The notes under the pieces are model-generated. The model was given only the letters and a program-made list of their open reading frames with translations, was not told the origin of the DNA and ran no database searches. The position numbers and the translations under genes are program-made. DNA of 64,000 bases. Origin: CAVONV01 sp963697355 (GTDB lineage Bacteria; Acidobacteriota; Vicinamibacteria; Marinacidobacterales; DATDRI01). How positions within the stretch are numbered: position 1 is the first letter of the stretch; every line of letters begins with the position of its first letter. The stretch lies in the NCBI GenBank assembly GCA_963697355.1, contig CAVONV010000011.1, forward strand, positions 310,001 through 374,000, read 5' to 3'. Below, one piece after another: positions 17,788-26,913 of the stretch.

Positions 17788-19670
17788 CTAACCCAAGAAC
17801 TCCTCGGTCCAACGCGAGAAGACCATCAATGGGAAGAGCTTGTGCGCGTGGTTGGCCTGACCGGCAAGATGTTCTTTCAGGTATCGGTCGACCGTCTTCC
17901 AGCGAAACAGACCCTGGCGACGGATACGTTCTTCAGACAGGAGATCCTCCATCAAAGGGCGAAGCTCTCTTTTGAGCCAGTTCTTCATGGGAATGCTGAA
18001 GCCTTCCTTGCGTCGTTCGAGAATGGAATCGGGAAGGATTCCTTTCATCGCCTGCTTCAGGATGTGCTTTCGCGTCGTGCCCTTGAGCTTCAGACTTCCC
18101 GGCATTCGGAAGGCCAGCTCGATGACGTCTCGGTCGAGGAACGGCGCCCGCGCTTCGAGCGATGTCGCCATGCTCATCCGGTCGACCTTGACGAGAATGT
18201 CGTCGGCGAGAAAGATCTTGAAATCGGCATAGAGCTGGCGATTGAGGAGGTCTCCGTTGCGTTCGACCCAGCGCCCTCACGACGGGAGACGCGGGATCGA
18301 AGAAGCCGAATCACCGGTCGGAGCTCTTCGGTATAGAGCTCTTGCTTGTCCTCGGGGCCAGATGCCAGAGCCACCGATAGTGCTCCAGGTCGGGTGACGC
18401 CGTGCCCCCGGTCAGAAAACGCTTGGTTTTGTTGATGAATCCCTTCTTTTTCTCGGACGGCGGAAAAGCCTCACTCAACGCGGCAAGCGCCTTCATCGCC
18501 CTATCGTCCCGGGAAACGATTCAAGCTCCGGCATATTCGATCGGCCAGGTACCAGTCGTAGCCGGCAAAGAGCTCGTCGCCCCCATCACCGGAAAGGACG
18601 ACTTTGACGTCTTGAACCGCCACCTCGGAGACCAGGTAGGTCGGAAAGAGAGAGACGTCGGCGAAAGGCTCGTCGAGGTGCACGACGAGCTTGTCGAAGA
18701 GCTCGATGACCCGAGGCTCGATCCGCTCTTCACGGTGCTCGGTGCCGAAAAGCTGGGCCACTGACGTGAGTAGCTCGACTCGTCGTAGCTTCCCTCATTG
18801 AAGCTGATGGAGAAGGTCTTGATGGGACGCTCGGAAGCTCGACTCATGTAGGCGACGACGCTGCTGCTATCGATCCCGCCGGAGAGAAAAGCGCCCAGAG
18901 GAACGTCACTCATCATTTGAGATCTCACGGCCCGGTCCAATTGTCTCTGAGCTCTTCGACCCACTCCTCCTCGCTCTTGGTTCGTCCACCTCCGCAGGAA
19001 CGTCCCAATAACGCCGGATGGCAGAGATCCCCTCTCGATGACTCATGAGATGGGCGGGAGGCAGCTTTCGGATACCCTTGGAAGATCGTGTGCGGCGCGA
19101 TGATGAACTCGTAAGTGAGGAACGTGTCGAGGCCCTCGAGGTCGAGCTCGCCGTGGAACGTCGTCACGGACCAGAAGCGCTTTGATTTCCGAAGCGAAGA
19201 CGATGCTTCGTGGCCCTCGTAGTAGTAGAGCGGCTTTCTCCCCGGCTCGGTCTCGTGCAGCCAGCAGTCCTTTGTCGAGGGCCGTCCCAAAGCGCGAAGG
19301 CGAATTGACCGTTCAGGCGACTGGCAACCTCGTCACCCCACTCCTCGTAGCCGTGGACGACGACCTCCATGTCGGACCCGGTCGCGAATCGATGACCTTG
19401 CGAGAGAGCTCTTCGCGGAGATCACGGTAGTTGTAGATCTCGCCGTTTCCGACGAAGGCGATGGTACGGTCCTCGTTGAAGAGGGGCTGACGCCCACCGG
19501 CGACGTCGATGATCGACAGTCGCTTGAGGCCGAGCGAGGCGCCGGGAAGCGCTCACCGACCCGGTGTCGTCGGGACCGCGGTGATGAAGACGATCCACCA
19601 TCCGATCGATCTCTTCCAACGGAGGAGCGAAGGCCGGGTCGTGAGGAATGATTCCCACGATGCCACACAT
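17788..19670 (-). pseudogene. asnB: Asparagine synthase (glutamine-hydrolysing), broken by many frameshifts
   Basis: Full-length AsnB homology is spread over all three frames. It starts MCGIVGIIPHD, with the catalytic Cys2 of the Ntn glutaminase, then HRGPDD, GNGEIYN and NGQFAFALWD. Next come FASEIKALL, the synthetase site GGIDSS, then SGDGGDELFAGY and a C-terminal EARAPFLDRDVIELAF. At least seven frame changes are needed to join them, and 1883 bp is not a multiple of three. AsnB-type enzymes amidate Asp or sugar/peptide carboxylates with Gln. Each segment keeps conserved residues, so sequencing indels are as likely as true decay. It is next to radical SAM and acyltransferase genes. Confidence 0.85.
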
Positions 19671-19673
19671 GGT

Positions 19674-20800
19674 TTATCCAGCCAACCCAGTTTTGGCAGC
19701 GACTCTTTTCTCCACCCAGCTCAACGAGGAACTTCAGGTAGGGAAAGACTTGTTTCATCGCGGCCGCATTGACGAAGCAAGGACTGGCACAGGTCGGACA
19801 GATCTTTGTCGAGAATCTCCCGGCGTCCGGCGAGGTTGTTCGGGTCGTAGTAGCAAGCGTGGGGATCGTCCGTCCGGACGTTACCGATGATGACGGCTGT
19901 TCTCGCAGTAAAAGAGGTCGCCGTTGGGGTTCAACAGGAGGCCTTGATCCATGGAGGGACAGGGCATGGCCCGGCGCATGCCGTTCTGAGAACATCTTCA
20001 CGTAGGCATGATAGAGAAGCGCATCCCCGTCCGTGACCGAGGACTCGCGCACCCGTTTCCGGAAAAACTCGTCAGGCGCGGAAAATCGTCCGGCTTGAGC
20101 TCGGTAGACTCGACGAGATCCATGTTGCCGAAGGCTAGCTCCGAGTAGCGGGCGATGGCGAAAACGACGTTCAGATTCTCTTTCTTGCAGAACTCGTAAA
20201 GCTTCTCGCCGTCCTCGACGTTTTGGCTGGTGAACGTGAAGGAGACGCCGAAGTTGAAGAACTTCCTCTTCTGGAGCTCCTGCATCGCACGAACCGTCTC
20301 CATGGAACGCTCGAAAGCATTCCAAACCCGTCGGATCTTCTCGTGCGCTTCTCCCACTCCGTCGAGGCTGACCCGGGTGCCGAAGAGGAAACCTCGCTCG
20401 TTGGCCACATCGATGATCTGCTCGAGGACCGGCACCACTCGCTTGACCACGAACCCGTTGGTGTTCAGGGTCATCTTCCGGAGGCGGGGCATGTTGTCGC
20501 TCATGATGCGAACGATCTCGACCATGTCCTTGCGTAGTGTGGGCTCTCCGCCGGTGATGCCGACGTATTCGATGGAGCGGAACAGCTCGCTCGAAAAGTC
20601 TTACGATACTCCTCGGTGGTCAGGTCGTCATGATACGGAAGCTTCCACGAGTTGCACATGACGCACTTGGAGTCGCACTTGTAGGATACGTTGAAAATGA
20701 GAACCGTCGGCGGGATCGCTTTGAACCGACCGACGATCTGGGTCTTGACGAAATCAGCCGGAAGCGAAGGCAGAGCTCTGCCGGAGGAGCTTCCCAACAT
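19674..20800 (-). pseudogene. Radical SAM protein, broken by several frameshifts
   Basis: About 375 codons in several frames. It starts at ATG 20800 (MLGSSSGRALP); the [4Fe-4S]-SAM motif CDSKCVMC (CxxxCxxC) follows FNVSYK. Further segments are LNTNGF, VSLDGVGEAHEKIR and FTFTSQN. A C-terminal CPTCASPCF may bind an auxiliary cluster, as in SPASM/twitch proteins. TAA at 19674-19676 lies 3 bp before the asnB ATG, so the two genes form one unit. The length is not a multiple of three and at least three shifts are needed. Substrate unknown; relatives modify peptides or act in polysaccharide loci. Confidence 0.8.
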
Positions 20801-20832
20801 AGTTGTTGTTTCCAAACATCTCTGATGGTCGT

Positions 20833-21612
20833 CTAGGTTTCGACGGTCTCGGTTCCGCCTTCTCGCCGATCTTTCAGGGGTCTCGCGGGAACACCCGCTG
20901 CCACATAAAAGTCGGGGATATTCTTCAGAACGACGGCTCCAGCCCCAATAATTGCATCTTGACCAATCTGGACTCCGTCCGCAACTACCACGTGCGCGCC
21001 CAGCCAGCAACCGTCTCCAACGACGATTCCTTGCGAAGTCCGTCCTTGATGCGAAACGGGAATGTCGGTTCGGTCGTAGATGTGATCGCCACCCACGAGA
21101 TAGACGTAGGCAGCAAACAAGACGTCTTTCCCGACCCGAACGTCGCCGGCCGAGAAAATCTCGCAGTTGAAGCCTAGATTGGCCCGTTCTTCGAGGTGGA
21201 TATTGCCGTTTTTGCAGGAAAGGATCGTATTCCGTCCGAGGAAGACCCCGTCCTCAAGGTCGATGCCGTGGTTGTCGGTCCCTTTGGCGTCGAGGCAACA
21301 ATTGTCGTCGACGACGACGTTGGAGCCGATTCGAATCTTGTGAGGGTGACGGAGCACCACATTCTGCCCGAACGTGACGTTTCGCCCGCACTTGCCGAGA
21401 AGCAGTGGATAGAGCTTGCTCCTGAGGAAGAGTCCCAACGCCCCAGGAACCCAGGAGGAAATCAGCAGTATCAGCTCGTATTTCACGAGGGAAGCGAATC
21501 CCGATTTCCCTATGACGAGCTCGCAATACTTCTGGATTTTGCCCTTCCGCTCATCAAAGAGCTCCTTCTGAATGACCGTAATTCGTGGATCGTGCTCTCG
21601 CATATCAGTCAT
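20833..21612 (-). CDS. Hexapeptide-repeat acyltransferase (left-handed beta-helix)
   Basis: A 259-residue protein. The N-terminus is charged, with a hydrophobic patch near 40-65. Then come many hexapeptide repeats of the [LIV]-G-x4 type (IRIGSNVVVDDN, IVVGDGCWLGAHVVV, IGQDAIIGAGAVV), with the family ending VPARPL. It is a likely acetyl- or acyltransferase on a sugar, acting in surface polysaccharide synthesis. It lies 32 bp upstream of the radical SAM start on the same strand, so it is the intact first gene of this small cluster. Confidence 0.88.
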   Translation of the reverse strand: MTDMREHDPRITVIQKELFDERKGKIQKYCELVIGKSGFASLVKYELILLISSWVPGALGLFLRSKLYPLLLGKCGRNVTFGQNVVLRHPHKIRIGSNVVVDDNCCLDAKGTDNHGIDLEDGVFLGRNTILSCKNGNIHLEERANLGFNCEIFSAGDVRVGKDVLFAAYVYLVGGDHIYDRTDIPVSHQGRTSQGIVVGDGCWLGAHVVVADGVQIGQDAIIGAGAVVLKNIPDFYVAAGVPARPLKDRREGGTETVET

Positions 21613-21841
21613 TGTATTCCTTCACCGATTTCTGTTCACGGGTTACTGACCACTGCCTACCGTTCCACTGGTTTCTGAACTGACCTCTGGCTTTCTCTTC
21701 ACTGGCTGCTGTTCACTTCCAACTAACTTGCCTCGGGCAAGGGCACGCATCCGCACGAAGTTAGTGTCCGACGCGGCGGACGTCCTGACCGTGCAAATGC
21801 TGTTCACTGATGACTGGCCAATGGTTTCTGGCCACTCTCCT
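21613..21841. repeat. Intergenic palindromic and CACTG-rich spacer
   Basis: The left part is a degenerate run of words such as TTCACTG, ACTGACC and CTGTTCAC. At 21722-21729 and 21758-21765, ACTAACTT and AAGTTAGT form a perfect 8-bp stem enclosing a smaller hairpin (CTTGCC..GGGCAAG). GTCCG..CGGAC follows. This looks like a REP-type multi-hairpin element between the acyltransferase and epimerase genes. Confidence 0.5.
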
Positions 21842-22822
21842 CTAAACCCACCCCTTCTCACGATACCACTCTAGAGTCTGGCGAATACCTTCTTCCAAAT
21901 CGACTTGGGGACGCCAACCCAACTTTTCCTTGGCCTTGTCGATGCGGAAAGCTCGATCCTTGAGGAAGAAATCGAGGCGTCGACGATGGAGCGGTGGCTC
22001 GATGCCCAGTGGGCGGCACAGACTCTCACACAGTACTGCGGCCATATAAACCGGGGTAACGGGGACTCGTACCCTCGGGGGCGCAACCCCCGCATCACGC
22101 GCTATCAGTTCGATCAACTCTTTGATACTCGTATATCTCTCGCCGGCCAAAATGAAGGTCTCCCCTTGTGCCTCGGGTGTCTCTGCCGCTTTGAGGAATC
22201 CCCGGACCACATCCTCCACATACGTGAGATGATAAAGAACCTCTCCTGACCCAATGAGGGGAAAACGCCCGCGGGCTACACCTCCAAAGAGTTTCAAAAA
22301 ACGGCGGTCGCCGGGTCCATAGATACCCACGGGCCTCAAAATGGTGACGGGAAGGCCACGTTCTCGATGAAGCGCCAGAACGACTTTTTCCGCCTCTACT
22401 TTGGTCTCTTGGTAAATATCGCCTGGATTGTATGGAGCCGTCTCGTCAACGGGCGGCTTTTGCACTTCTCCGTGGACTCCGCAAGTGGAGCAGTAGATGA
22501 ACGGGATACCCCCCTCGGCCGAGCAGACCTCGGCTAGCCTTCGGGTGCCCTCAACGTTGACATCATAGTAGACTCGATCCGATAGCTTGGCCTCCCGATA
22601 GACGGCGGCAATGTGAAAAACGCGCTCGACACCCCTGACGGCTCTCTTGAGGCTCTCGTGATCCGTGAGGTCTCCATCTACTCTCTCGAAGGGAACGCCT
22701 TCCAAAAGATCCATATTGCTGGAGGCGCGCACAAAGGCCCGGACGTCACACCCGCTCTCGACCAGCAGCCGGGCGGTATGACTTCCCGTAAAACCATTTG
22801 CACCTGTCACAAGGACTTTCAC
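21842..22822 (-). CDS. NAD-dependent epimerase/dehydratase family protein
   Basis: About 326 residues, extended SDR family. The nucleotide-binding motif GANGFTG follows the start (VKVLVTG); the active-site pair is YQETK (YxxxK). YCSTCGVHG and LRPVGIYGPGD are also typical. GTG 22822 is chosen because a GAGGAGG ribosome site lies just upstream and because the Rossmann fold begins there; a longer frame to 22891 adds an unlikely tail. It probably modifies a nucleotide sugar or a polyketide-like or sterol-like alcohol. It is adjacent to the acyltransferase cluster on the same strand. Confidence 0.9.
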   Translation of the reverse strand: MKVLVTGANGFTGSHTARLLVESGCDVRAFVRASSNMDLLEGVPFERVDGDLTDHESLKRAVRGVERVFHIAAVYREAKLSDRVYYDVNVEGTRRLAEVCSAEGGIPFIYCSTCGVHGEVQKPPVDETAPYNPGDIYQETKVEAEKVVLALHRERGLPVTILRPVGIYGPGDRRFLKLFGGVARGRFPLIGSGEVLYHLTYVEDVVRGFLKAAETPEAQGETFILAGERYTSIKELIELIARDAGVAPPRVRVPVTPVYMAAVLCESLCRPLGIEPPLHRRRLDFFLKDRAFRIDKAKEKLGWRPQVDLEEGIRQTLEWYREKGWV

Positions 22823-23019
22823 ACACTCCTCCTCATCCGAACGAGTAGGCCACCGGCGCGTTATACTAACGTCCCAAAGGCATGAGAACAAGCCGGTTGG
22901 GTGGAATTTCCCACCCCCAGTGTTGTCTGGACGAATCTAGTCTAATGTGTTAAGCTAATTGGTTTTGTAGGGTTTTCTCTAGCCCGAGAGCCCAGTCAGA
23001 CGAGGAGGAACGACCAAGA

Positions 23020-24048
23020 ATGAACTTCAGACGCACGAAACAGCTCGCAGCTTCGATTCTGGCACTGGGAGGCGTTGCCTTTTTCTACGCATGCAACGGT
23101 GGTTCTGACGGCGGCGACAACAACGGGAGCTCCGCTTCCCCTACGATCTCTGCCCCTACCATCGTGAGCCCGGCATCGGGAGCTCAGGTCGGCGAAACCC
23201 GACCGACTCTCACTGTCTCCAATGCAACCGTCAGCAACGGCGCGACGGCGACTTACAACTTTCAAGTCGCTCTCGACGACGCCTTCACCACCATAGTGGC
23301 GCAACAGGCGGGTGTGGCTCAAGGCTCCGGTCAAACATCCTGGCAGGTCATGGAGGCGCTCGCGGGCACACAGTTCTTTTGGAGGGCTCGAGCGGTCGTC
23401 GGAGCAACTCAAGGGCCGTTCTCCTCGGTCGCCAACTTCACCGTCACCGGAGGCGTTTCACCCGGAGACGTCGTCGTGATCAACGATACTCTGACCACGG
23501 GCGGCTCCGCACATGCGATCGACAGGCGCGGCGGACAATTCACAGACCGCGGATGGCGAGTGACAGCCAACTCCGACTTTATCCGCTATGAAGTGAACGC
23601 CATACAAAACGGGTTCGTGATGTGGAACAACACGGGGCTTACCCGTCGCGGTTTCAATGCAGACAGTCACATGTTGTTCGGGATGTGGGACCCCAGCGCC
23701 GGCGGTTACAGAGCCAATCCGTTCCGCGTCCACGTCCAGAAACTATGGAACAATCCACACAACCCTCCTTTCCTGCGCCTGCGTTGGATATCGGGAGGGG
23801 CACTCGAAGACGCCGGAATGAACTTCCAGGATTGGCAACCCGGCGAGACCTATAGCTGGAGATTGGAATGGGGCCCCGGCGCGGGAGCCAATGTCGCGAA
23901 ACTCTTCTTGGATGGCGTCGAGATCCTTCAAATACCGTACAACCGACCTTATCTTCCCAACACGCATTTCATCGAGCTGGGTGTTGCAGAGCGGAATGAG
24001 TCGGTCATCGATGCGATCTATTCCAACGTCATCATCGGAACGAGGTAG
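23020..24048 (+). CDS. Lipoprotein with FN3-like and concanavalin-like domains (paralog 1)
   Basis: A 342-residue protein. The lipoprotein signal ends FFYAC, followed by a Gly/Asp/Asn/Ser linker. Residues about 45-145 form a fibronectin III-like domain ending FFWRARAVVG..GPFSSVANF. Residues 150-342 look like a LamG/concanavalin-type beta-sandwich (HMLFGMWDPS, FRVHVQKL, FLDGVEILQ). It is probably a cell-surface or periplasmic ligand-binding protein. The stop is immediately followed by the ATG of a clear paralog, so the pair arose by tandem duplication and is co-transcribed. No enzymatic motif is seen. Confidence 0.8.
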   Translation: MNFRRTKQLAASILALGGVAFFYACNGGSDGGDNNGSSASPTISAPTIVSPASGAQVGETRPTLTVSNATVSNGATATYNFQVALDDAFTTIVAQQAGVAQGSGQTSWQVMEALAGTQFFWRARAVVGATQGPFSSVANFTVTGGVSPGDVVVINDTLTTGGSAHAIDRRGGQFTDRGWRVTANSDFIRYEVNAIQNGFVMWNNTGLTRRGFNADSHMLFGMWDPSAGGYRANPFRVHVQKLWNNPHNPPFLRLRWISGGALEDAGMNFQDWQPGETYSWRLEWGPGAGANVAKLFLDGVEILQIPYNRPYLPNTHFIELGVAERNESVIDAIYSNVIIGTR

Positions 24049-25086
24049 ATGGGTTTCATGAAACAACAGATACATCACCTTGGATCCCTCACACTAATCT
24101 TACTGAGTCTCTTCGCAGCGATAGGATGCGGTGGCGGAAGCGACTCACCTACAGGGCCAAGCACCACCATCGGTACCCCTACCGCCATCAGCCCGAGCAG
24201 TGGATCAACCGTTGCCACGAGTCAACCCACCTTGACGGTGAATAACGTGTCGGTGAGCGACGGTAGCTCTCCAACATACACGTTCCAGGTTGCCACCGAT
24301 TCGTCCTTCGGCACCATCGCCGCTCAGGCCCAAGGGATCGGCCAGGGGAGCGACGGACAAACCTCCTGGCAGGTTTCTACGCCCTTGGGAACGGGGCAAC
24401 ATTACTGGCGTGCCCGGGCCAGTGCATCGAACGTTGAAGGGCCGTTCTCGAGCGCCACGGAATTCAGTGTCTTCACAGCTTTTCTCTCCGATGAGCCTCG
24501 CGAAGGTGTTGTGGTGTACGACCCGCTGACCGCTGGATTCACCGTCGGCGATGTCGGCGGTGGCGAGTTCACCGCAGAAGGATGGAAAGTCGTGGCGAGC
24601 TCGAACTATATCGTCTACGACCTTCCTACCATCGAGAGCGGCTCGCTCGAATTCGATATTACCGGTCTAGACATCCGGAATCCCAATCGTGATGCCCGTC
24701 ACTTGTTCATCATGTGGGATCCGAGTCTTGGTAGCGATTTCACGCGCAATCGATTCAGGGTGAGCTTGCAGAAGCTCGACGGACGTTCTTCGATCAACGA
24801 CCGGTATCTGAGACTGCGATTCATCTCACAAGGTCGTCAAATCGACGACTGGAGCTCTTTTCGAGGTTGGATCCCTACTAAAGTGCATCACGTTCGTTTC
24901 GAGTGGGGTCGAGAAGGAGAGGTCAACGCGGCTCGTCTTTTCGTCGATGACGATGAGAAGATGTTCTTCCAGTACGGAAAACCTTACATCCCGGCCATCC
25001 ACCGCATTGAGTTAGGCGCGGCCCTTCGAGCCGAAACTCCGGAAAATGCGGTCTATTCCAATGTGAAGATCTCGAAGAGAGAGTAG
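24049..25086 (+). CDS. Lipoprotein with FN3-like and concanavalin-like domains (paralog 2)
   Basis: A 345-residue paralog of the preceding gene, with the same order: lipobox AAIGC, GGGSD linker, FN3-like domain (FQVATDSSFG, QTSWQVS, YWRARA, GPFSS) and a C-terminal beta-sandwich (HLFIMWDPSLG, FRVSLQKLDG, LFVDDDEKMFF). ATG 24049 directly abuts the TAG stop of paralog 1; an ATG at 24058 is an alternative. Divergence between the copies is large, so the duplication is old. The function is unknown; it is likely surface-exposed. Confidence 0.8.
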   Translation: MGFMKQQIHHLGSLTLILLSLFAAIGCGGGSDSPTGPSTTIGTPTAISPSSGSTVATSQPTLTVNNVSVSDGSSPTYTFQVATDSSFGTIAAQAQGIGQGSDGQTSWQVSTPLGTGQHYWRARASASNVEGPFSSATEFSVFTAFLSDEPREGVVVYDPLTAGFTVGDVGGGEFTAEGWKVVASSNYIVYDLPTIESGSLEFDITGLDIRNPNRDARHLFIMWDPSLGSDFTRNRFRVSLQKLDGRSSINDRYLRLRFISQGRQIDDWSSFRGWIPTKVHHVRFEWGREGEVNAARLFVDDDEKMFFQYGKPYIPAIHRIELGAALRAETPENAVYSNVKISKRE

Positions 25087-25094
25087 CCACCGTT

Positions 25095-25120
25095 AGAACT
25101 CAAGAACTCAAGAACTCAAG
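25095..25120. repeat. Period-8 tandem repeat (AACTCAAG)n
   Basis: Three copies of AACTCAAG, starting 9 bp after the stop of lipoprotein paralog 2 and running directly into the 85-bp palindromic repeat. A further set of inverted octamer-like words lies at 25225-25249, beside the convergent GT2 stop. Confidence 0.8.
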
Positions 25121-25207
25121 CCCGCCTTCGCTGAGGCGACGGCGAGGCCTCGCAGAAGCCGTTGGTTCGGAATTGCATGTACCAACGACGCTGGCGGGTG
25201 CTCGAGC
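25115..25207 (+). repeat. Palindromic interspersed repeat, copy A
   Basis: It begins CTCAAGCCCGCCTTCGCT, contains the 12-bp near-palindrome region GGCGAGGCCTCGC, and has a CGTTGGT..ACCAACG hairpin. By hand alignment about 70 of 84 bases match the reverse complement of 26911-26996 (copy B). It has no coding capacity and lies between convergent genes. Confidence 0.75.
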
Positions 25208-25249
25208 ACTCAAGAAGGCAGGTCATTCTTGAGTACTTGAATTCTGAGT

Positions 25250-26260
25250 CTATTCGAGTATCTCCCTGACGGCATACGGTGGACGGGAACGCGACTCATG
25301 ATATAGGCGGGCGAGTAGCTCACCCAACAGTCCCAAACTGATGAGTTGCAATCCACTGAACATGAGCAGAATGGCGAGTAGCAGGGCCGGCCGCCCCCCT
25401 ATGGGCTGCCCGAGACCATATTTGACCCACGTCAAGTAGCAGCCCATCAGGAAGCCGCCACCGCCCAAAAAGAGCCCTATTCCACCAAACATACGAAGGG
25501 GACGACTGGAGTAGCTCAACAGAAATTTGACCGTCAGGAGATCGAGCAAAACTCGAGGAGTTCGTGAGATCCCGTACTTCGATCTGCCCTGCTTTCGCGG
25601 TCGGTGAGAAACCGTGATTTCATCAATCGACACACCCATCCAACTGGCGACGGCGGGAATGAAGCGATGCATCTCTCCGTACAGGTGGATATTCTTCACG
25701 ACCTCTCGACGGAATGCTTTCAACGTGCAGCCGTAATCATGCAGGTGGACTCCGGTCGTCATAGATATCAGCCGGTTTGCAATGTAGGAAGGTAGACGTC
25801 GGGACAAATACGGATCCTTCCGGTCTTTTCTCCATCCCGCCACGATATCGAATCCCTGCTCGAGCCGATTGACGAGAACCGGGATGTCTCGGGGATCATT
25901 CTGGAGATCGCCATCTAATGTGACAATGACCGAAGCTCGTGAATGGTCGAAGCCTGCCGCCATCGCCGCTGTTTGACCAAAGTTCTTGCGGAAGCGGATG
26001 ACGCGGACCCGCGGGTCGTCATCGTGAAGCGCGCTCATCACCTCGTAGCTCTTGTCGGTACTCCCGTCATCGATGAAGAGAATCTCATAGCTTCTTCCGT
26101 AGGCTTGAAGAGCATCAGTGATTTCCTCGTGGAGGGCGGGGAGGTTTCTCTCCTCGTTGTTGATGGGAATGACGACGGAGAGTTCCGGGACGTCTGAGGC
26201 GTCGCTGTATCCTTCTGTCGAGGAACGGGTTACTTCGATGTCAGCCTCTCTTCCACTCAT
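25250..26260 (-). CDS. Polyprenyl-phosphate glycosyltransferase (GT2 family)
   Basis: A 336-residue GT2 enzyme of the ArnC/DPM1-like type. The domain starts LSVVIPINNEE; the nucleotide-sugar motifs are FIDDGSTD and the DxD-type DGDLQNDP. Two C-terminal membrane helices (about 255-280 and 290-315) anchor it. It probably transfers a sugar onto undecaprenyl phosphate at the inner membrane, for surface glycan or lipid A modification. It is downstream of the DUF2062 gene on the same strand; octamer-like repeats start right after its stop. Confidence 0.9.
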   Translation of the reverse strand: MSGREADIEVTRSSTEGYSDASDVPELSVVIPINNEERNLPALHEEITDALQAYGRSYEILFIDDGSTDKSYEVMSALHDDDPRVRVIRFRKNFGQTAAMAAGFDHSRASVIVTLDGDLQNDPRDIPVLVNRLEQGFDIVAGWRKDRKDPYLSRRLPSYIANRLISMTTGVHLHDYGCTLKAFRREVVKNIHLYGEMHRFIPAVASWMGVSIDEITVSHRPRKQGRSKYGISRTPRVLLDLLTVKFLLSYSSRPLRMFGGIGLFLGGGGFLMGCYLTWVKYGLGQPIGGRPALLLAILLMFSGLQLISLGLLGELLARLYHESRSRPPYAVREILE

Positions 26261-26352
26261 CGGTTCAAGTATATCCTATCTCAGAACTCGTAACCCAAAA
26301 CCAGCACTCGGCGCGACAAAGAAAGATCGGCTATTCCGAATTCTCGTCGTAT

Positions 26353-26390
26353 TCACAGCGAAGGTGGGCTCGAGCTCTCGATTTCTCTAT
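26353..26390 (-). repeat. Partial palindromic repeat, copy C, overlapping a gene end
   Basis: On the minus strand CTCGAGCCCACCTTCGCT matches the first 18 bases of copies A and B with two changes. It is preceded by octamer-like GAGAAATCGAG. It encodes the last residues (SSSPPSL) and stop of the DUF2062 gene. Confidence 0.6.
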
Positions 26391-26865
26391 TTTGCGTCGA
26401 TTCACTTCCCGACCGGTTTCTCAAAAGAATTCTCTTCATGACCCAGTAGGCCAACCCGCCGGCACAACTTGCGAGAATCAGGTTTCCAACTAGGAAGGGC
26501 CAGAGGAGATACCCGAACTCGGTCCATGTTCCCTGCCAGAACTCGAGCGAAGCGAAAGACTGTTCGGGTAGATCGGGAGATTTCACTTCCATTCCCAGCA
26601 CGCGTAATCCGAGCATCGTCCCCACGGAAGCCGCAGGAGCCATAGTCCAAGGAGTGTTCGTCCAGACACCGATCAGCACCGCGACTCGGTTGAGTCTGAC
26701 CACAAAGGCCGCGATGAGTCCGAGTACGGTATGAATCCCCCAAAACGGTGAAAAACCGAAGAACACGCCAACAGCAAAAGCGAGAGAGATTTGATGGGGA
26801 GACTGATCGAGAAGAAGTAGACGCCGCAGGAAATCCCGAAGGCTATTCTTCCTCCACTCTCTCAT
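26353..26865 (-). CDS. DUF2062 membrane protein
   Basis: A 170-residue protein. SPHQISLAFAVGVFFGFSP, then GIHTVLGL and NTPWTMAP, are diagnostic of DUF2062. It has three or four membrane helices. Members are often found next to glycosyltransferases, as here. The biochemical role is unknown. The last dozen codons fall in an interspersed repeat (copy C), so the native C-terminus may have been replaced or extended. Confidence 0.88.
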   Translation of the reverse strand: MREWRKNSLRDFLRRLLLLDQSPHQISLAFAVGVFFGFSPFWGIHTVLGLIAAFVVRLNRVAVLIGVWTNTPWTMAPAASVGTMLGLRVLGMEVKSPDLPEQSFASLEFWQGTWTEFGYLLWPFLVGNLILASCAGGLAYWVMKRILLRNRSGSESTQNREIESSSPPSL

Positions 26866-26873
26866 CCGCGCAC

Positions 26874-26913
26874 TTCAATTCTTGATTTCTCGAATTCTCG
26901 AGTTCTTGAGTTC
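26874..26913. repeat. Period-8 octamer repeat array
   Basis: A run of TTCTTGAT, TTCTCGAA, TTCTCGAG, TTCTTGAG units: the octamer family in reverse orientation. It lies between the DUF2062 start and the palindromic repeat copy B. Confidence 0.75.

Noticed and set aside
19333..20325. 330-codon open frame on the minus strand
   Set aside because: A composite of one frame running through the broken radical SAM and asnB genes; it contains true fragments of both but is not one protein.
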